A stretch of 41,831 nt of DNA from Deltaproteobacteria bacterium (lineage in GTDB: Bacteria > Desulfobacterota > Desulfobaccia > Desulfobaccales > 0-14-0-80-60-11): assembly GCA_021813445.1 (NCBI GenBank), contig JAKAKP010000142.1, forward strand, positions 1 through 41,831, written 5' to 3'. Below are positions 7,321 to 15,400 of this stretch, in pieces (within the stretch, counting starts at the first letter, position 1; each line of letters opens with the position of its first letter). A model generated the notes under the pieces. That model was not told the DNA's origin, made no database searches, and worked only from the letters and a program-made list of their open reading frames with translations. A program made the translations under genes and the position numbers.

Positions 7321-8190
7321 TTGAAGGGAGTCGCCATTATCAGCAAAAAGGCCCAGCCCGACGCCTGGGACGCGGGCCGGGCTTTGGCCGCCTGGTTTGA
7401 GGCCCGGGGTCTGGAAGCCTCCCACGTGATGAACGAGCCCGACTCCTTGGAGTTGCCCCTGCCTCCAGAAGTGGATTTCATTGTGGTCATGGGCGGCGAC
7501 GGCACCCTCTTGAGCGTGGCCCGCCGCTACGCCAAAAAAGGCGTCCCTCTCCTGGGGGTGAACGTGGGGGGCCTGGGATTTCTCACCGAAGTCTCCCTGA
7601 GCGAACTCTATCCCACCATGGAGCAGGTCCTGGCCGGGCAGTGCGAAGTGGAAGAACGCCTGATCCTCCATGCCGCCATCTACCGCCAGGGGCGCTTCCT
7701 CTTCGGGGAAAACGTCCTTAACGACGCGGTGATCAACAAAGGCGCGCTGGCCCGAATCATCGAACTCACCACCTGGATCGATGGTGAATACCTCACCACC
7801 TACCGGGCCGACGGCCTGATCATCTCCACCCCCACCGGCTCCACCGCCTACACCATGTCCGCGGGGGGGCCCATAGTTTACCCCACCCTGCGCCATGTCA
7901 TCCTGCTGCCTATATGCCCCCACACCCTGAGCAACCGGCCCATCATCCTGCCGGAGACGGTGACCGTGGCCGTGACCCTGGACAAAAAGGCCGAGGATGT
8001 CTACCTGACCCTGGACGGCCAGGTGGGCGCAGCCATGCAGGCGGGAGACCGGCTGGAAGTGAAGTGCGCGCCCCACCACTTAAACCTGATCAAATCCCCC
8101 CGGCGCAGCCACTTTGAGATCCTCCGGGCCAAACTGGGCTGGGGCGAAGTCCCGGCCCCCAATTTCTTTGCCGGCAAAGGCCCGGCATGA
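7321..8190 (+). CDS. nadK: NAD kinase
   Basis: The 289-residue enzyme phosphorylates NAD to NADP in the cytoplasm. The family's key motifs are clear: MGGDGTLL (G58-G59-D60-G61-T62), GVNVGGLGFLTE, VLNDAVINKG (N134-D135) and STPTGSTAYTMSAGGPIVYP. The frame can be read back to a TTG at 7297. The TTG at 7321 was chosen because GGGAGGAG lies 5 bases before it and because MKGVAIISKK matches the usual N-terminus. The gene is followed after 6 bases by a family A repeat and then fdhD on the same strand, so the two may share a transcript. Confidence 0.95.
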   Translation: MKGVAIISKKAQPDAWDAGRALAAWFEARGLEASHVMNEPDSLELPLPPEVDFIVVMGGDGTLLSVARRYAKKGVPLLGVNVGGLGFLTEVSLSELYPTMEQVLAGQCEVEERLILHAAIYRQGRFLFGENVLNDAVINKGALARIIELTTWIDGEYLTTYRADGLIISTPTGSTAYTMSAGGPIVYPTLRHVILLPICPHTLSNRPIILPETVTVAVTLDKKAEDVYLTLDGQVGAAMQAGDRLEVKCAPHHLNLIKSPRRSHFEILRAKLGWGEVPAPNFFAGKGPA

Positions 8191-8196
8191 AAAGAC

Positions 8197-8288
8197 TTCA
8201 CCACGGAGAAACAAAGGGCACAGAGATTCACAGAGAAAGGAATCTTTTCCTCTGTGATTCTATGTGATCTCTGTGCCTCTGTGGTAAA
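8197..8288. repeat. Palindromic repeat, family A (short copy)
   Basis: Arms TTCACCACGGAGAAACAAAG and CTCTGTGCCTCTGTGGT surround a short core without a strong second palindrome. It lies between nadK and fdhD and ends 7 bases before the fdhD start. Confidence 0.8.
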
Positions 8289-8295
8289 TATTTTT

Positions 8296-9105
8296 ATGAC
8301 TGAACCCATCGCCGAATTCCCCATCCGCCGCTACCGCCAGGGGAAGTTTACCGCGGTCAACGACCCCGTGGCCGTGGAGGAGCCCCTGGAGATCCGCCTG
8401 GCCGGCGAGCCGTTCCAGGTGCTGATGCGCCTCCCGGGCTGGGAAAAGGAACTGGCCGTCGGTTTTCTGTACACCGAAGGCATCATCCGCCAGCTCTCCG
8501 AGATCACCTTCATCCATTTCTGCGGCACGGCCACCGACCCGCTGCTGCCCCCCAACGTGGTGGACGTCAGGTTGACCGCCGAGGCCCAGGCCCGCACCGG
8601 CAGGAGGCATCTGGAAGTGGCCTATTCCAGTTGCAGCCTCTGCGCCAAAGAAGCGGTGGCGGAAATCCGCCAGAAGATAACCCCGGTGAGCAGCGATCTC
8701 ACCCTCGACGCCCCTACCCTTTTGGCTCTGATGGACCGGCTGGCCGCAGCCCAGAGCGTTTTCCAGGAGACCGGGGGCACGCACGGGGTGGCCCTGGCCG
8801 CGCCCGACGGCCAGATCTTCCTGCTGGCCGAAGACATCGGCCGCCACAACGCCATGGATAAGGTCATCGGCCGGGCCTTGCTGGAGCGGCGGGATATGAC
8901 CCGGATGGTGGCCCTGCTCAGCGGCCGCATCAGCTTCGAGATGGCCTTAAAATCCGCCCGGGCCGGCATCCCCATCCTGGCCGCCATCTCCGCGCCCACC
9001 TCCATGGCCCTGACCCTGGCCCAGGAGACGCACCTCACCCTGGCCGGCTTCGCCCGGGGCCGCAGCATGAATGTCTATACGCATCCGGAAAGGATTAAAG
9101 ATTAA
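8296..9105 (+). CDS. fdhD: Formate dehydrogenase accessory sulfurtransferase FdhD
   Basis: A 269-residue protein. FdhD passes sulfur from a cysteine desulfurase to the molybdenum/tungsten cofactor so that formate dehydrogenase becomes active. Seen here: the essential CxxC as SSCSLCAKEA (C113, C116), GGTHGVALA, EDIGRHNAMDKVIG and LSGRISFEMALKSARAGIP, all family hallmarks. The frame extends upstream to 8254, but those 14 residues (MILCDLCASVVNIF) are the translated arm of the repeat and are not expected to be protein. ATG 8296 begins the family-like part. It has no clear Shine-Dalgarno sequence, since the repeat arm occupies that place. No formate dehydrogenase genes lie in the window. Confidence 0.93.
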   Translation: MTEPIAEFPIRRYRQGKFTAVNDPVAVEEPLEIRLAGEPFQVLMRLPGWEKELAVGFLYTEGIIRQLSEITFIHFCGTATDPLLPPNVVDVRLTAEAQARTGRRHLEVAYSSCSLCAKEAVAEIRQKITPVSSDLTLDAPTLLALMDRLAAAQSVFQETGGTHGVALAAPDGQIFLLAEDIGRHNAMDKVIGRALLERRDMTRMVALLSGRISFEMALKSARAGIPILAAISAPTSMALTLAQETHLTLAGFARGRSMNVYTHPERIKD

Positions 9106-9225
9106 CCACAGAGACACAAAAGACACAGAGTTACACAGAGAATAAAAAGAGGGTGGGCCAACGGCCCACCCTCTTTAATATTTTTCTCTGTGTATCTCTG
9201 TGCTCTCTGTGCCTCTGTGGTAAAT
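9105..9225. repeat. Nested palindromic repeat, family A
   Basis: Outer arms ACCACAGAGACACAAAAGAC and CTCTGTGCCTCTGTGGT enclose a different inner palindrome (see 9146-9176). The repeat starts at the last base of the fdhD stop codon and ends 8 bases before the stop of the convergent Tim44-like gene. Confidence 0.9.
9146..9176. terminator. Likely bidirectional terminator inside the repeat core
   Basis: AAAGAGGGTGGGCC, loop AAC, GGCCCACCCTCTTT: a perfect 14-bp stem with A-rich and T-rich flanks (9141-9148 and 9174-9184). It separates the convergent fdhD and Tim44-like genes. Confidence 0.6.
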
Positions 9226-9232
9226 CTTTTCT

Positions 9233-10243
9233 TTAAGCCGCCTGCTGGATTGCGGACAACTGCCAGGGGTTGTTGCCCACCGGCCGGGAGAAGGTCCAGT
9301 ATTCCTCGAATTTCACCGGATCGGTCTTGCTCCCGGAGAGCACCTGGCCGGAGGCTTCATCCACGTTGTAATCCAACAGGTTGGCGTAAACCCTGACAGT
9401 GATGTAGTCCTGTCCCGCTTCCTGCCAGGCCTCGGTGAGGTCCACGGAGCGCACCGCAATATTTTCCAGGCGGTTGATCTGGTGCTCGGCTTTCAGCTTG
9501 TCCGCATCCGCCTGGAGCAACTGGTACATTTCCCCGGTGAGGAGATTCCTGACCGTGGACATATCCCGGTCGGCATAGGCGCCCTGAACCTTGAAGAATG
9601 TGTCCATGCACTGGTCCTGAAACCGGGCTTCATCGAAACTGGCATCCATCTGGCGGATATAGGCCAGCCCTTGTTCCAGGTCCCGTTCTCCCTGGTCCGC
9701 GGGTGGCAGGGTGTCATAGGCCGGAGGAAAGGTGGGCTGATAGGGCATCTGCACGGGCTGGGAGGAGCTCTGGTAATACCCCTGGGTAGCTGCGGCCTCC
9801 TGTCTCTTCTTTTTGATATACCAGTAAATCAGGTAGCCGATGCCGCACAGCACCAGGATATCGAACAGGCCGATACCCCCGCCGCTGCTGCCGCCCCAGC
9901 CACCTTGAGCCGCGGGACCGCCGAACAGGCTGCGGAACAGGAAACCACCGGCCAGGCCCCCCAGCATGCCGCCGCCGAAACTCCGCCAGAAGGAACTGGG
10001 TTGGGACCCTGGCGGTGTCGTAGGCCGCGTCGGCGTGTATCCCGGAGAGGGCTGGGAAGGTCTCGAGGTGCTGGGAGGCGTGTAGGACCTGGAGGGTGCA
10101 GCAGACCTGGAGCCGCGGCTGCCCATGGAGGAGCGGCCGCCTCCGGCCCGGGCCCAGGCATGATCAACCTGGAAGGCCCAGGCGCATAAAAGCACCAGAC
10201 TTGCCAGTACCAGCGCGCCTTTGATCCATTTGCTTATGTACAT
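9233..10243 (-). CDS. Membrane protein with C-terminal Tim44-like domain
   Basis: A 336-residue protein. An N-terminal hydrophobic segment (about residues 7-25, ending AWA) acts as signal peptide or anchor. A Ser/Pro/Gly-rich stretch follows (PPSTSRPSQPSPGYTPTRP), then glycine-rich sequence and a membrane helix (FDILVLCGIGYLIYWYIKKKR). The C-terminal 150 residues (DASFDEARFQDQCMDTFFKV ... VRVYANLLDYNVDE ... EEYWTFSR) match the Tim44-like fold, a lipid- or protein-binding domain known from mitochondrial import and from bacterial homologues. ATG 10243 has GGAGGT 4 bases before it. The earlier ATG at 10255 overlaps that ribosome binding site and is rejected. It is the last gene of the long minus-strand block. 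Confidence 0.85.
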   Translation of the reverse strand: MYISKWIKGALVLASLVLLCAWAFQVDHAWARAGGGRSSMGSRGSRSAAPSRSYTPPSTSRPSQPSPGYTPTRPTTPPGSQPSSFWRSFGGGMLGGLAGGFLFRSLFGGPAAQGGWGGSSGGGIGLFDILVLCGIGYLIYWYIKKKRQEAAATQGYYQSSSQPVQMPYQPTFPPAYDTLPPADQGERDLEQGLAYIRQMDASFDEARFQDQCMDTFFKVQGAYADRDMSTVRNLLTGEMYQLLQADADKLKAEHQINRLENIAVRSVDLTEAWQEAGQDYITVRVYANLLDYNVDEASGQVLSGSKTDPVKFEEYWTFSRPVGNNPWQLSAIQQAA

Positions 10244-10360
10244 ACGTACCTCCATTGAATTCTCTGGTTATGGGTAAAGATCAGGTAATTATAACTTGGG
10301 CGGAATCCGGAGATAATCAAAAAATAACTTCTCTACCTGGCGCCTTAAACAATTGCGCAT

Positions 10361-10420
10361 TTTTGTCTCTGCGCCCTCTGCCTCTCTGCGTGGGCCGCCG
10401 CAGAGAAAGCAGAGAAAGGG
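10361..10420. repeat. Short palindromic repeat related to family A
   Basis: TTTGTCTCTGCGCCCTCTGC ... CGCAGAGAAAGCAGAGAAAG: inverted arms built of CTCTG / CAGAG words, in the gap between the TPR and Tim44-like genes. Confidence 0.6.
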
Positions 10421-10458
10421 CTTATGTGCAATTACTTATGCCGCTATATATGGTAATG

Positions 10459-11205
10459 TTATTTCTGTTCCGGTTTCAGGCCCATTTTTTCCAATTCCCG
10501 GCAGCACAGCGGGGACTCCAGGCGGCAGCCCTTTTGAAAATCGGCCGCGGCTTTGTCCTTTTGCTGCAGATGGTACAGATAGATTTCGCCCCGGCAGAAA
10601 TAAAACAGACCCCGGTCCGGAGCCAGCTTGATGGCCGTGCTTAAGTCGGCCACGGCCGCAGGATACTGGCCCATACAAAATTTAATCATGCCCCGCTTTT
10701 GAAAAACCCAGGGGTCCCGGGGAGCCAGGGCCGCGGCCCGGTCCAGGTCCTTCAGGGCCGCATTGAAGCTTCCCTCCTGGGATAAATTGTCTCCCCGTTC
10801 CTTCAAAGCGTCGACGTTCTTGGGGTCCCGGTTAAGGATCTTGGAGTAAACGGCGATGGCTTCTGTCCGGCGTTCCAGCCCGGCCAGAATGGTGCCTTGC
10901 GTCAGGAGCAGGTCTTTATTATCGGGATGCACCGCCAGTCCCCGGTTGATCTCCTCCAGGGCCCCGGTCTTGCGGCCCAGGTCGTTCAAGGCCTGGGCCC
11001 GGGCTTGCCGGGCCGCGCTCGCGTCCGGGTGCTCCTTCAGGTATGCTCCCAACAGTTTCACCGCGTCTTCATTTTTACCAGCTTTTTTGGCGGCCAGGCC
11101 CTGGGAGAGGAGATCCGCAGCCATTGCAAAGGAAGTGAGAAATACCAAGAACGTGAGGGGGAGTATCAGACTTAGCAGTTTGCTTATCGCAATTGACCTA
11201 TTCAA
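10459..11205 (-). CDS. Secreted or lipid-side TPR-repeat protein
   Basis: 248 residues. A signal peptide (about residues 1-29, LLSLILPLTFLVFLTSFAMA) is followed by five to six tetratricopeptide repeats. Visible units include GLAAKKAGKNEDAVKLLGAY, ALNDLGRKTGALEEINRGLA, TILAGLERRTEAIAVYSKIL and DNLSQEGSFNAALKDLDRAA. The C-terminal part has several cysteines (KFCMG, YFCRGE, LCC), possibly a disulfide. The start is TTG 11205, with GGGAGAG 6 bases upstream. The protein is probably a periplasmic scaffold. It lies between htpX and the Tim44-like gene, all on one strand. Function is not known. Confidence 0.85.
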   Translation of the reverse strand: MNRSIAISKLLSLILPLTFLVFLTSFAMAADLLSQGLAAKKAGKNEDAVKLLGAYLKEHPDASAARQARAQALNDLGRKTGALEEINRGLAVHPDNKDLLLTQGTILAGLERRTEAIAVYSKILNRDPKNVDALKERGDNLSQEGSFNAALKDLDRAAALAPRDPWVFQKRGMIKFCMGQYPAAVADLSTAIKLAPDRGLFYFCRGEIYLYHLQQKDKAAADFQKGCRLESPLCCRELEKMGLKPEQK

Positions 11206-11267
11206 TCTAGCTCTCCCTTAATCGTGAAATTTTCTTGAAAGACATATGCGGGTTGGGGAGGGGGTGT

Positions 11268-11307
11268 GGGGGAGGGGAAGGGACCTCAGGTCCCTGGCCC
11301 CTCCCCC
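11268..11307. repeat. Long imperfect palindrome downstream of htpX
   Basis: GGGGGAGGGG (11268-11277) pairs with CCCCTCCCCC (11298-11307), and the inner GGGACCT pairs with AGGTCCC around a single C. It ends 9 bases from the htpX stop codon. No T-run follows in either direction, so it is a hairpin or pause site rather than a classical terminator. Confidence 0.6.
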
Positions 11308-11316
11308 GCTATCCTT

Positions 11317-12162
11317 TCAATAGCTGCGCATGGCCCGGAGGCGCGCGATCCGGTCCTCGATGGGCGGATGGGTGCTGAAGAGATTGACCAGGCCGCCCCC
11401 GGTCAGGGGGTTGACGATGAACATGTGGGCGGTGGAGGGAGACGCGTCCATGGGCCTCTGTTCCACGCCCCGGGCCAGTTTCCCCAGGGCCGAGGCCAGG
11501 GACTGGGGATTGTGGGCCAGCCGGGCGCCGGTCTCATCCGCCAGGTATTCCCGGGAGCGGGAGATGGCCATCTGGATGAGCATGGCCGCCAGGGGCGCGA
11601 CAATGGACATGACGATGACGCCGATGATGCCCCCGCCTTCGTCGTCATCCCGGCTGCCGCCGAAGATGGCCGCAAACCGGGCCATGTCCGCCAGGATCAT
11701 GATGGCCCCGGCCATGGTGGCGGCGATGGTCGAGATCAAAATGTCCCGGTTGCGCACATGCCCGATCTCGTGGGCTAACACCCCTTTCAGCTCCTCGGGG
11801 GTGAGGATGCGCATGATCCCCTGGGTGGCGGCCACGGCCGCGTGTTCCGGGTTGCGGCCAGTGGCGAAGGCGTTGGGGGAGTCATCGGGAATGATATACA
11901 CCCGGGGTTTGGGCAGGCCCGCCTCCCGGCACAAATCCTCCACCATGTGGTGGAGTTCCGGGGCCTCCGCGGGCGTTACCTCCTGGGCGCCGTACATCCT
12001 GAGCACGATCTTGTCCGAGAACCAGTAGCTGAAAAAGTTCATGCCCAGGGTCAGGATAAAAGCGATGTACATGCCGCCGCGGCCGCCAATGACCTTGCCC
12101 ATGAAGACCAGAAAGACCGTTAACCCGGCCAAAAGCAGAAAAGTCTTTATCTTGTTTTCCAT
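11317..12162 (-). CDS. htpX: Membrane zinc metalloprotease HtpX (M48 family)
   Basis: The 281-residue length is typical. HtpX degrades misfolded or damaged inner-membrane proteins. Two N-terminal membrane helices (about 7-22 and 30-48) precede the zinc motif HEIGH (H131, E132, H135). The third ligand lies in [13 protein letters not shown] (E205), and two further hydrophobic segments (about 141-160 and 178-200) frame it. [14 protein letters not shown] closes the protein, as in the family. AGAGGAG lies 8 bases before ATG 12162. The neighbours fit an envelope-maintenance role. It is the second gene after tlyA, separated by a family A-like repeat. Confidence 0.95.
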   Translation of the reverse strand: MENKIKTFLLLAGLTVFLVFMGKVIGGRGGMYIAFILTLGMNFFSYWFSDKIVLRMYGAQEVTPAEAPELHHMVEDLCREAGLPKPRVYIIPDDSPNAFATGRNPEHAAVAATQGIMRILTPEELKGVLAHEIGHVRNRDILISTIAATMAGAIMILADMARFAAIFGGSRDDDEGGGIIGVIVMSIVAPLAAMLIQMAISRSREYLADETGARLAHNPQSLASALGKLARGVEQRPMDASPSTAHMFIVNPLTGGGLVNLFSTHPPIEDRIARLRAMRSY

Positions 12163-12188
12163 AAATTTGCTCCTCTAGATGGAACTTC

Positions 12189-12295
12189 TCTTCGTCCTCT
12201 GCATCTCTGCGCAATTTAGCGGGTTGGCGATATAGCGGTTTGGCCAACCCGCTAAACCGCAGACCCACGCACGCAGAGGGCGCAAAGATATATTC
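12189..12295. repeat. Nested palindromic repeat, family A-related
   Basis: Outer arms CGTCCTCTGCATCTCTGCGC and GCACGCAGAGGGCGCAAAG. Inner palindrome TTTAGCGGGTTGGC (12215-12228) with GCCAACCCGCTAAA (12243-12256) around a 14-base loop. It lies between tlyA and htpX. Confidence 0.85.
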
Positions 12296-12377
12296 CTTAC
12301 TCCTTCCCAAGATTATCCTTGGGAACGCCTGAAAATGCTGTCACCTCGTTAATTTAGAGTATTAGCCTGACTAAATA

Positions 12378-13238
12378 TTAAAGGGGGACTTTATCTTTGT
12401 CAATAGGCTTGCGACCTTGTGCCGGATGGATAAGGTATAGAAAATATTCCTGATTCCCTTTAGGACCTTTCAGGGAGGACGGGAAGGCCGGACTCACCTG
12501 CAGGCCCAGGGAGCGGGCGGCGCGGGCGACTTTTTCCACCGCCTCCTGCTGCCTTCTGGGGTCCCGGACCACCCCCCCCTTCCCTACCTGGCCCTTGCCC
12601 ACTTCGAACTGGGGTTTCACCAGGGCCAGGATTTCGCCGCCGGGGCGCAGGAATTCCAGGATTTTGGGGAGCACCAGGGTCAGGGAGATGAAGGACAGGT
12701 CCAGGGTGATGAGGTCCACGGGCTCGGGTATGTCCTCCGGGGGCAGATGCCGGATATTGCGCCTCTCCAGCACCACCACCCGGGGGTCCTGGCGCAGGGA
12801 TGCGTCCAACTGGCCGTAACCCACGTCCACCGCGTAGACCTTGCCCACGCCCTGGACCAGGAGGCAATGGGTGAAGCCGCCGGTGGACGCGCCCACGTCC
12901 AGGGCCACTTTGCCTTGGGCCTTGACCTGAAAATGGGCCAGGGCCCCGGCCAGCTTTTCGCCGCCCCGGCTGACAAACTGGTGGGGCGCAGGCTTAAGAA
13001 TAATCGGGGCTTCTCCGGGCACCAGGGTGCCGGATTTGGTCTCCACCCGGCCGGCCACTTCCACCCGCCCGGCCAGGATCAGGGCCTGGGCCTTGGAGCG
13101 GGTCTCCGCCAGGCCCCGGTCCACCAGGAGGGTATCCAGGCGCTCTCTGGAAGGCTTGTTTTCTGCTTTCAGTTTTCCGTTTTCCGTTTTATTAGGAGAA
13201 TCGAGCAGGGTGCATTTTATGCTGCAAAATAACGGCAC
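12378..13238 (-). CDS. tlyA: TlyA-type rRNA 2'-O-methyltransferase (S4 + FtsJ domains)
   Basis: About 286 residues. An S4 RNA-binding domain begins at SRERLDTLLVDRGLAETRSK (residues 30-49). The FtsJ-like methyltransferase follows: ALDVGASTGGFTHCLL (SAM site), VYAVDVGYGQLD, LITLDLSFISL and ALVKPQFEVGKG. TlyA proteins methylate ribosomal RNA cytidines at the 2'-O position and were first described as haemolysins. The true start is unclear. The only upstream start in frame is GTG 13238, and the roughly 25 residues before the S4 domain translate a low-complexity repeat phrase (aaaacggaaaacggaaaact). A nearer non-ATG start cannot be excluded. The usual neighbour in this operon is dxs; here two secreted-protein genes lie between them. 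Confidence 0.9.
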   Translation of the reverse strand: MPLFCSIKCTLLDSPNKTENGKLKAENKPSRERLDTLLVDRGLAETRSKAQALILAGRVEVAGRVETKSGTLVPGEAPIILKPAPHQFVSRGGEKLAGALAHFQVKAQGKVALDVGASTGGFTHCLLVQGVGKVYAVDVGYGQLDASLRQDPRVVVLERRNIRHLPPEDIPEPVDLITLDLSFISLTLVLPKILEFLRPGGEILALVKPQFEVGKGQVGKGGVVRDPRRQQEAVEKVARAARSLGLQVSPAFPSSLKGPKGNQEYFLYLIHPAQGRKPIDKDKVPL

Positions 13239-13254
13239 CTGACAGCCACAGACA

Positions 13255-13677
13255 TTACCGCATCCCCGTATCCAACCTGATGTCCAGCCGCTGTTCCTGC
13301 CCCGGGATGATGGTCACGATCGCGGGCAGGTCCTTGGTGAATTCCTTGCCCTTTCTGGGGACCATCTCCACTCTATAAGTGCCCGCCGGCAGGTCCACGC
13401 GAAACTGGCCGGCTGCATTAGTGGTGACCGAGGCAATTTCTTGCCGGGTCGGGGACAAGATCAACAGCTTCACCCCGGCAGCCGGAATCCCGGCAGGTGG
13501 GCCGCCGGGCCGCTGCACCGGCGAGACGGGCCCCAGGGTGACGCTCCCGGTCAAAGTTCCCATACCTAAGGCCTGGGGCTGCTTGCCGCGGTCGGCATAA
13601 ACGCCGCCGGGAAAACCCGCCCCTCCCGCCAACGCCGCCAGGAAGCCCCAGATCAAGACATATCTCATAAATCTCAT
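13255..13677 (-). CDS. Secreted protein with carboxypeptidase-regulatory-like (transthyretin-fold) domain
   Basis: 140 residues. A signal peptide of about 28 residues (RYVLIWGFLAALAGGAGFPG, cleaved near VYA) is followed by a proline/glycine linker. A single beta-sandwich repeat then shows the pattern of CarboxypepD_reg or SpaA-like domains: GTLTGSVTL, GVKLLILSPTRQEIASVTTN, AAGQFRVDLPAGTYRVEMV and a closing IVTIIPGQEQRLDIRL. There are no catalytic residues, so it is probably a binding or structural module. It starts 22 bases after the 567-residue secreted protein gene and ends 16 bases before tlyA, suggesting one transcript. ATG 13677 has no clear ribosome binding site. Confidence 0.75.
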   Translation of the reverse strand: MRFMRYVLIWGFLAALAGGAGFPGGVYADRGKQPQALGMGTLTGSVTLGPVSPVQRPGGPPAGIPAAGVKLLILSPTRQEIASVTTNAAGQFRVDLPAGTYRVEMVPRKGKEFTKDLPAIVTIIPGQEQRLDIRLDTGMR

Positions 13678-13699
13678 ATTTGTTCGGGGTTCGCCAGGG

Positions 13700-15400
13700 T
13701 TAATTCAACAATAACAGCAAATAGGCGCCGGTCGGGGTGCGGTGGCCCGGCAATTTGATGCTGCCGATGCGGCTGCCCCAGGAACTGGCGTTCAGAACCG
13801 TCTCATTAACGATCCAGGCAGTCAATCCGGTGGCATCCGCGGGATCGATAGTGACCGCGGAATAGTCCCCCCACCTTTGGGTAGTGTCCGAGGTGCCTTG
13901 ATTGGCCAGGTTTCCGGTTAAGGCGGCACTACTGGCAAAAAGCAGCGAACCGGGGCTGGGGATAACCCCGGAGGTATCGGTATGCAGGCGGCCCGAAAAC
14001 CGCACTTCGGCATAGGCGCTATTGGTGGGGTCCGTGGCCGACCAGGTCACGAAGACATCTTTGTTCTGGTTGGCGGCGATGGAAGCGTTGAAGTCATAGG
14101 AAGTGCTGCTGCGGTAGAAATCGCCGTATTGGATTACGGTCTTATTGACCGTGTCGAATTCATAGAATCTGCATTTGGCCCTCACCGCGGGAGCGGTTGA
14201 ATTTACCGAGATTGAGTGAACCTGGAACAGGGAATTGCCAATCTGAGTGCTGCAATTGACAAAGCGGGCATCCGAAGTATCGATCAAATAATTGGCGCCT
14301 TGTCCGGGTTGCTGCGCATTGGCGGGGTAGTAAAAACTTGGCACCGTAATGCCGGCGGCAGCGCTCAGGGTGGGAGGATTGGACGCGGAATTCGTCAAGG
14401 TATAGATCCATACCCGGGCGAACGTCGAGTCATCAGCCGCCACCAGATAGGTGTTGGCATTGGTGTCCAGCACGACAGGGGGCGCCAGGGTGCCCTGCAA
14501 GCCGGTGAAAAGGGTGGGAGTCAGAGTCTGGCTCGGGCCATTATACAAGAGTGATTTAGCCACAGTAAACATGCGGGCGTCAACAAAGGTATTGCCGTTG
14601 AACAGGTTCGCCGTAAAGATTACCGCGTTGCGGTCCATGCCCACTTGGGGGAAATCCCAGAAGGAGTTGGCGCCGTAAACCGGATCATTCACATTAACCC
14701 GGTAAATGAAAAAACTGCCGGTGGGATCAGACGTTTGGGAGATGGCGATAAAGAAATATTGTATCGTTGCGGACTCGGGAAAGGCATCGGCAGTCATGAT
14801 CCATCGCTGCGAGGCCGCATCGTAGAGCACCCGGGGATCAAACAGGTCTTGGGTGGTGTACCCGAAGAAAGAACTCAGAGGCACACCGCTCACCTTGGTG
14901 TTGGGAGATGCCTTTTGATAGATATCGATATGGGAGTTGGTGATCTCCACGAAATGGTTGAGCCCTACAGCTCCTTCGGTATCAGGAGGATACCATTGGA
15001 TCGTTTGGCTTGTTTGATCCATCCCAGCAAAATTAACGGTATTGGTTAGGGTGGCGGCTGCCAGGGGCGCGGCGCTCTCCACGCCGGGGGGCTGGGGCGC
15101 TTGCTGGGCGCTGGCCTGCGCGGCTTGGGCCTTTACCGCCCTATACTCCGCCTCCCCCCTGGTGGGACGAAATTTTTTCACCTGCACCGGTTGAGGCAGG
15201 CCGGCGGCTTCTTTGGCCGCGTCGACCTCCGTTTCTTTCCAGGTACGCAACTGGGGAGCGGGAATCTCTATTTGGCTGGTTGGCTTAATTGCGGGCGCAG
15301 AACCTGGTTGGGCCTGGGCCGGCGCTCCTGAAAAATATAAGAGCGTCAAACTCAAAATGGCAACGAGGCCTGCCAGGCTAAGAAGGTTTTTGGGTTTCAT
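13700..15400 (-). CDS. Large secreted protein, probable beta-propeller, unknown function
   Basis: About 566 residues. A signal peptide (LLSLAGLVAILSLTLLYF, ending AQAQ) is followed by an Ala/Gln/Pro-rich region to about residue 115. A long Ser/Thr/Asn-rich domain then carries repeated motifs such as WYPPDTEGAVGLNHFVEITN, DPRVLYDAASQRWIMTADA, DFPQVGMDRNAVIFTANLF and QRWGDYSAVTIDPAD. These aromatic-aspartate blades resemble extracellular beta-propeller proteins, without a catalytic signature I can name. ATG 15400 has GAGGTG 3 bases before it; the GTG at 15406 lies within that site. The gene is inserted between dxs and tlyA, pairs with the small secreted protein downstream, and is higher in Asn/Thr than its neighbours. 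Confidence 0.75.
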   Translation of the reverse strand: MKPKNLLSLAGLVAILSLTLLYFSGAPAQAQPGSAPAIKPTSQIEIPAPQLRTWKETEVDAAKEAAGLPQPVQVKKFRPTRGEAEYRAVKAQAAQASAQQAPQPPGVESAAPLAAATLTNTVNFAGMDQTSQTIQWYPPDTEGAVGLNHFVEITNSHIDIYQKASPNTKVSGVPLSSFFGYTTQDLFDPRVLYDAASQRWIMTADAFPESATIQYFFIAISQTSDPTGSFFIYRVNVNDPVYGANSFWDFPQVGMDRNAVIFTANLFNGNTFVDARMFTVAKSLLYNGPSQTLTPTLFTGLQGTLAPPVVLDTNANTYLVAADDSTFARVWIYTLTNSASNPPTLSAAAGITVPSFYYPANAQQPGQGANYLIDTSDARFVNCSTQIGNSLFQVHSISVNSTAPAVRAKCRFYEFDTVNKTVIQYGDFYRSSTSYDFNASIAANQNKDVFVTWSATDPTNSAYAEVRFSGRLHTDTSGVIPSPGSLLFASSAALTGNLANQGTSDTTQRWGDYSAVTIDPADATGLTAWIVNETVLNASSWGSRIGSIKLPGHRTPTGAYLLLLLN

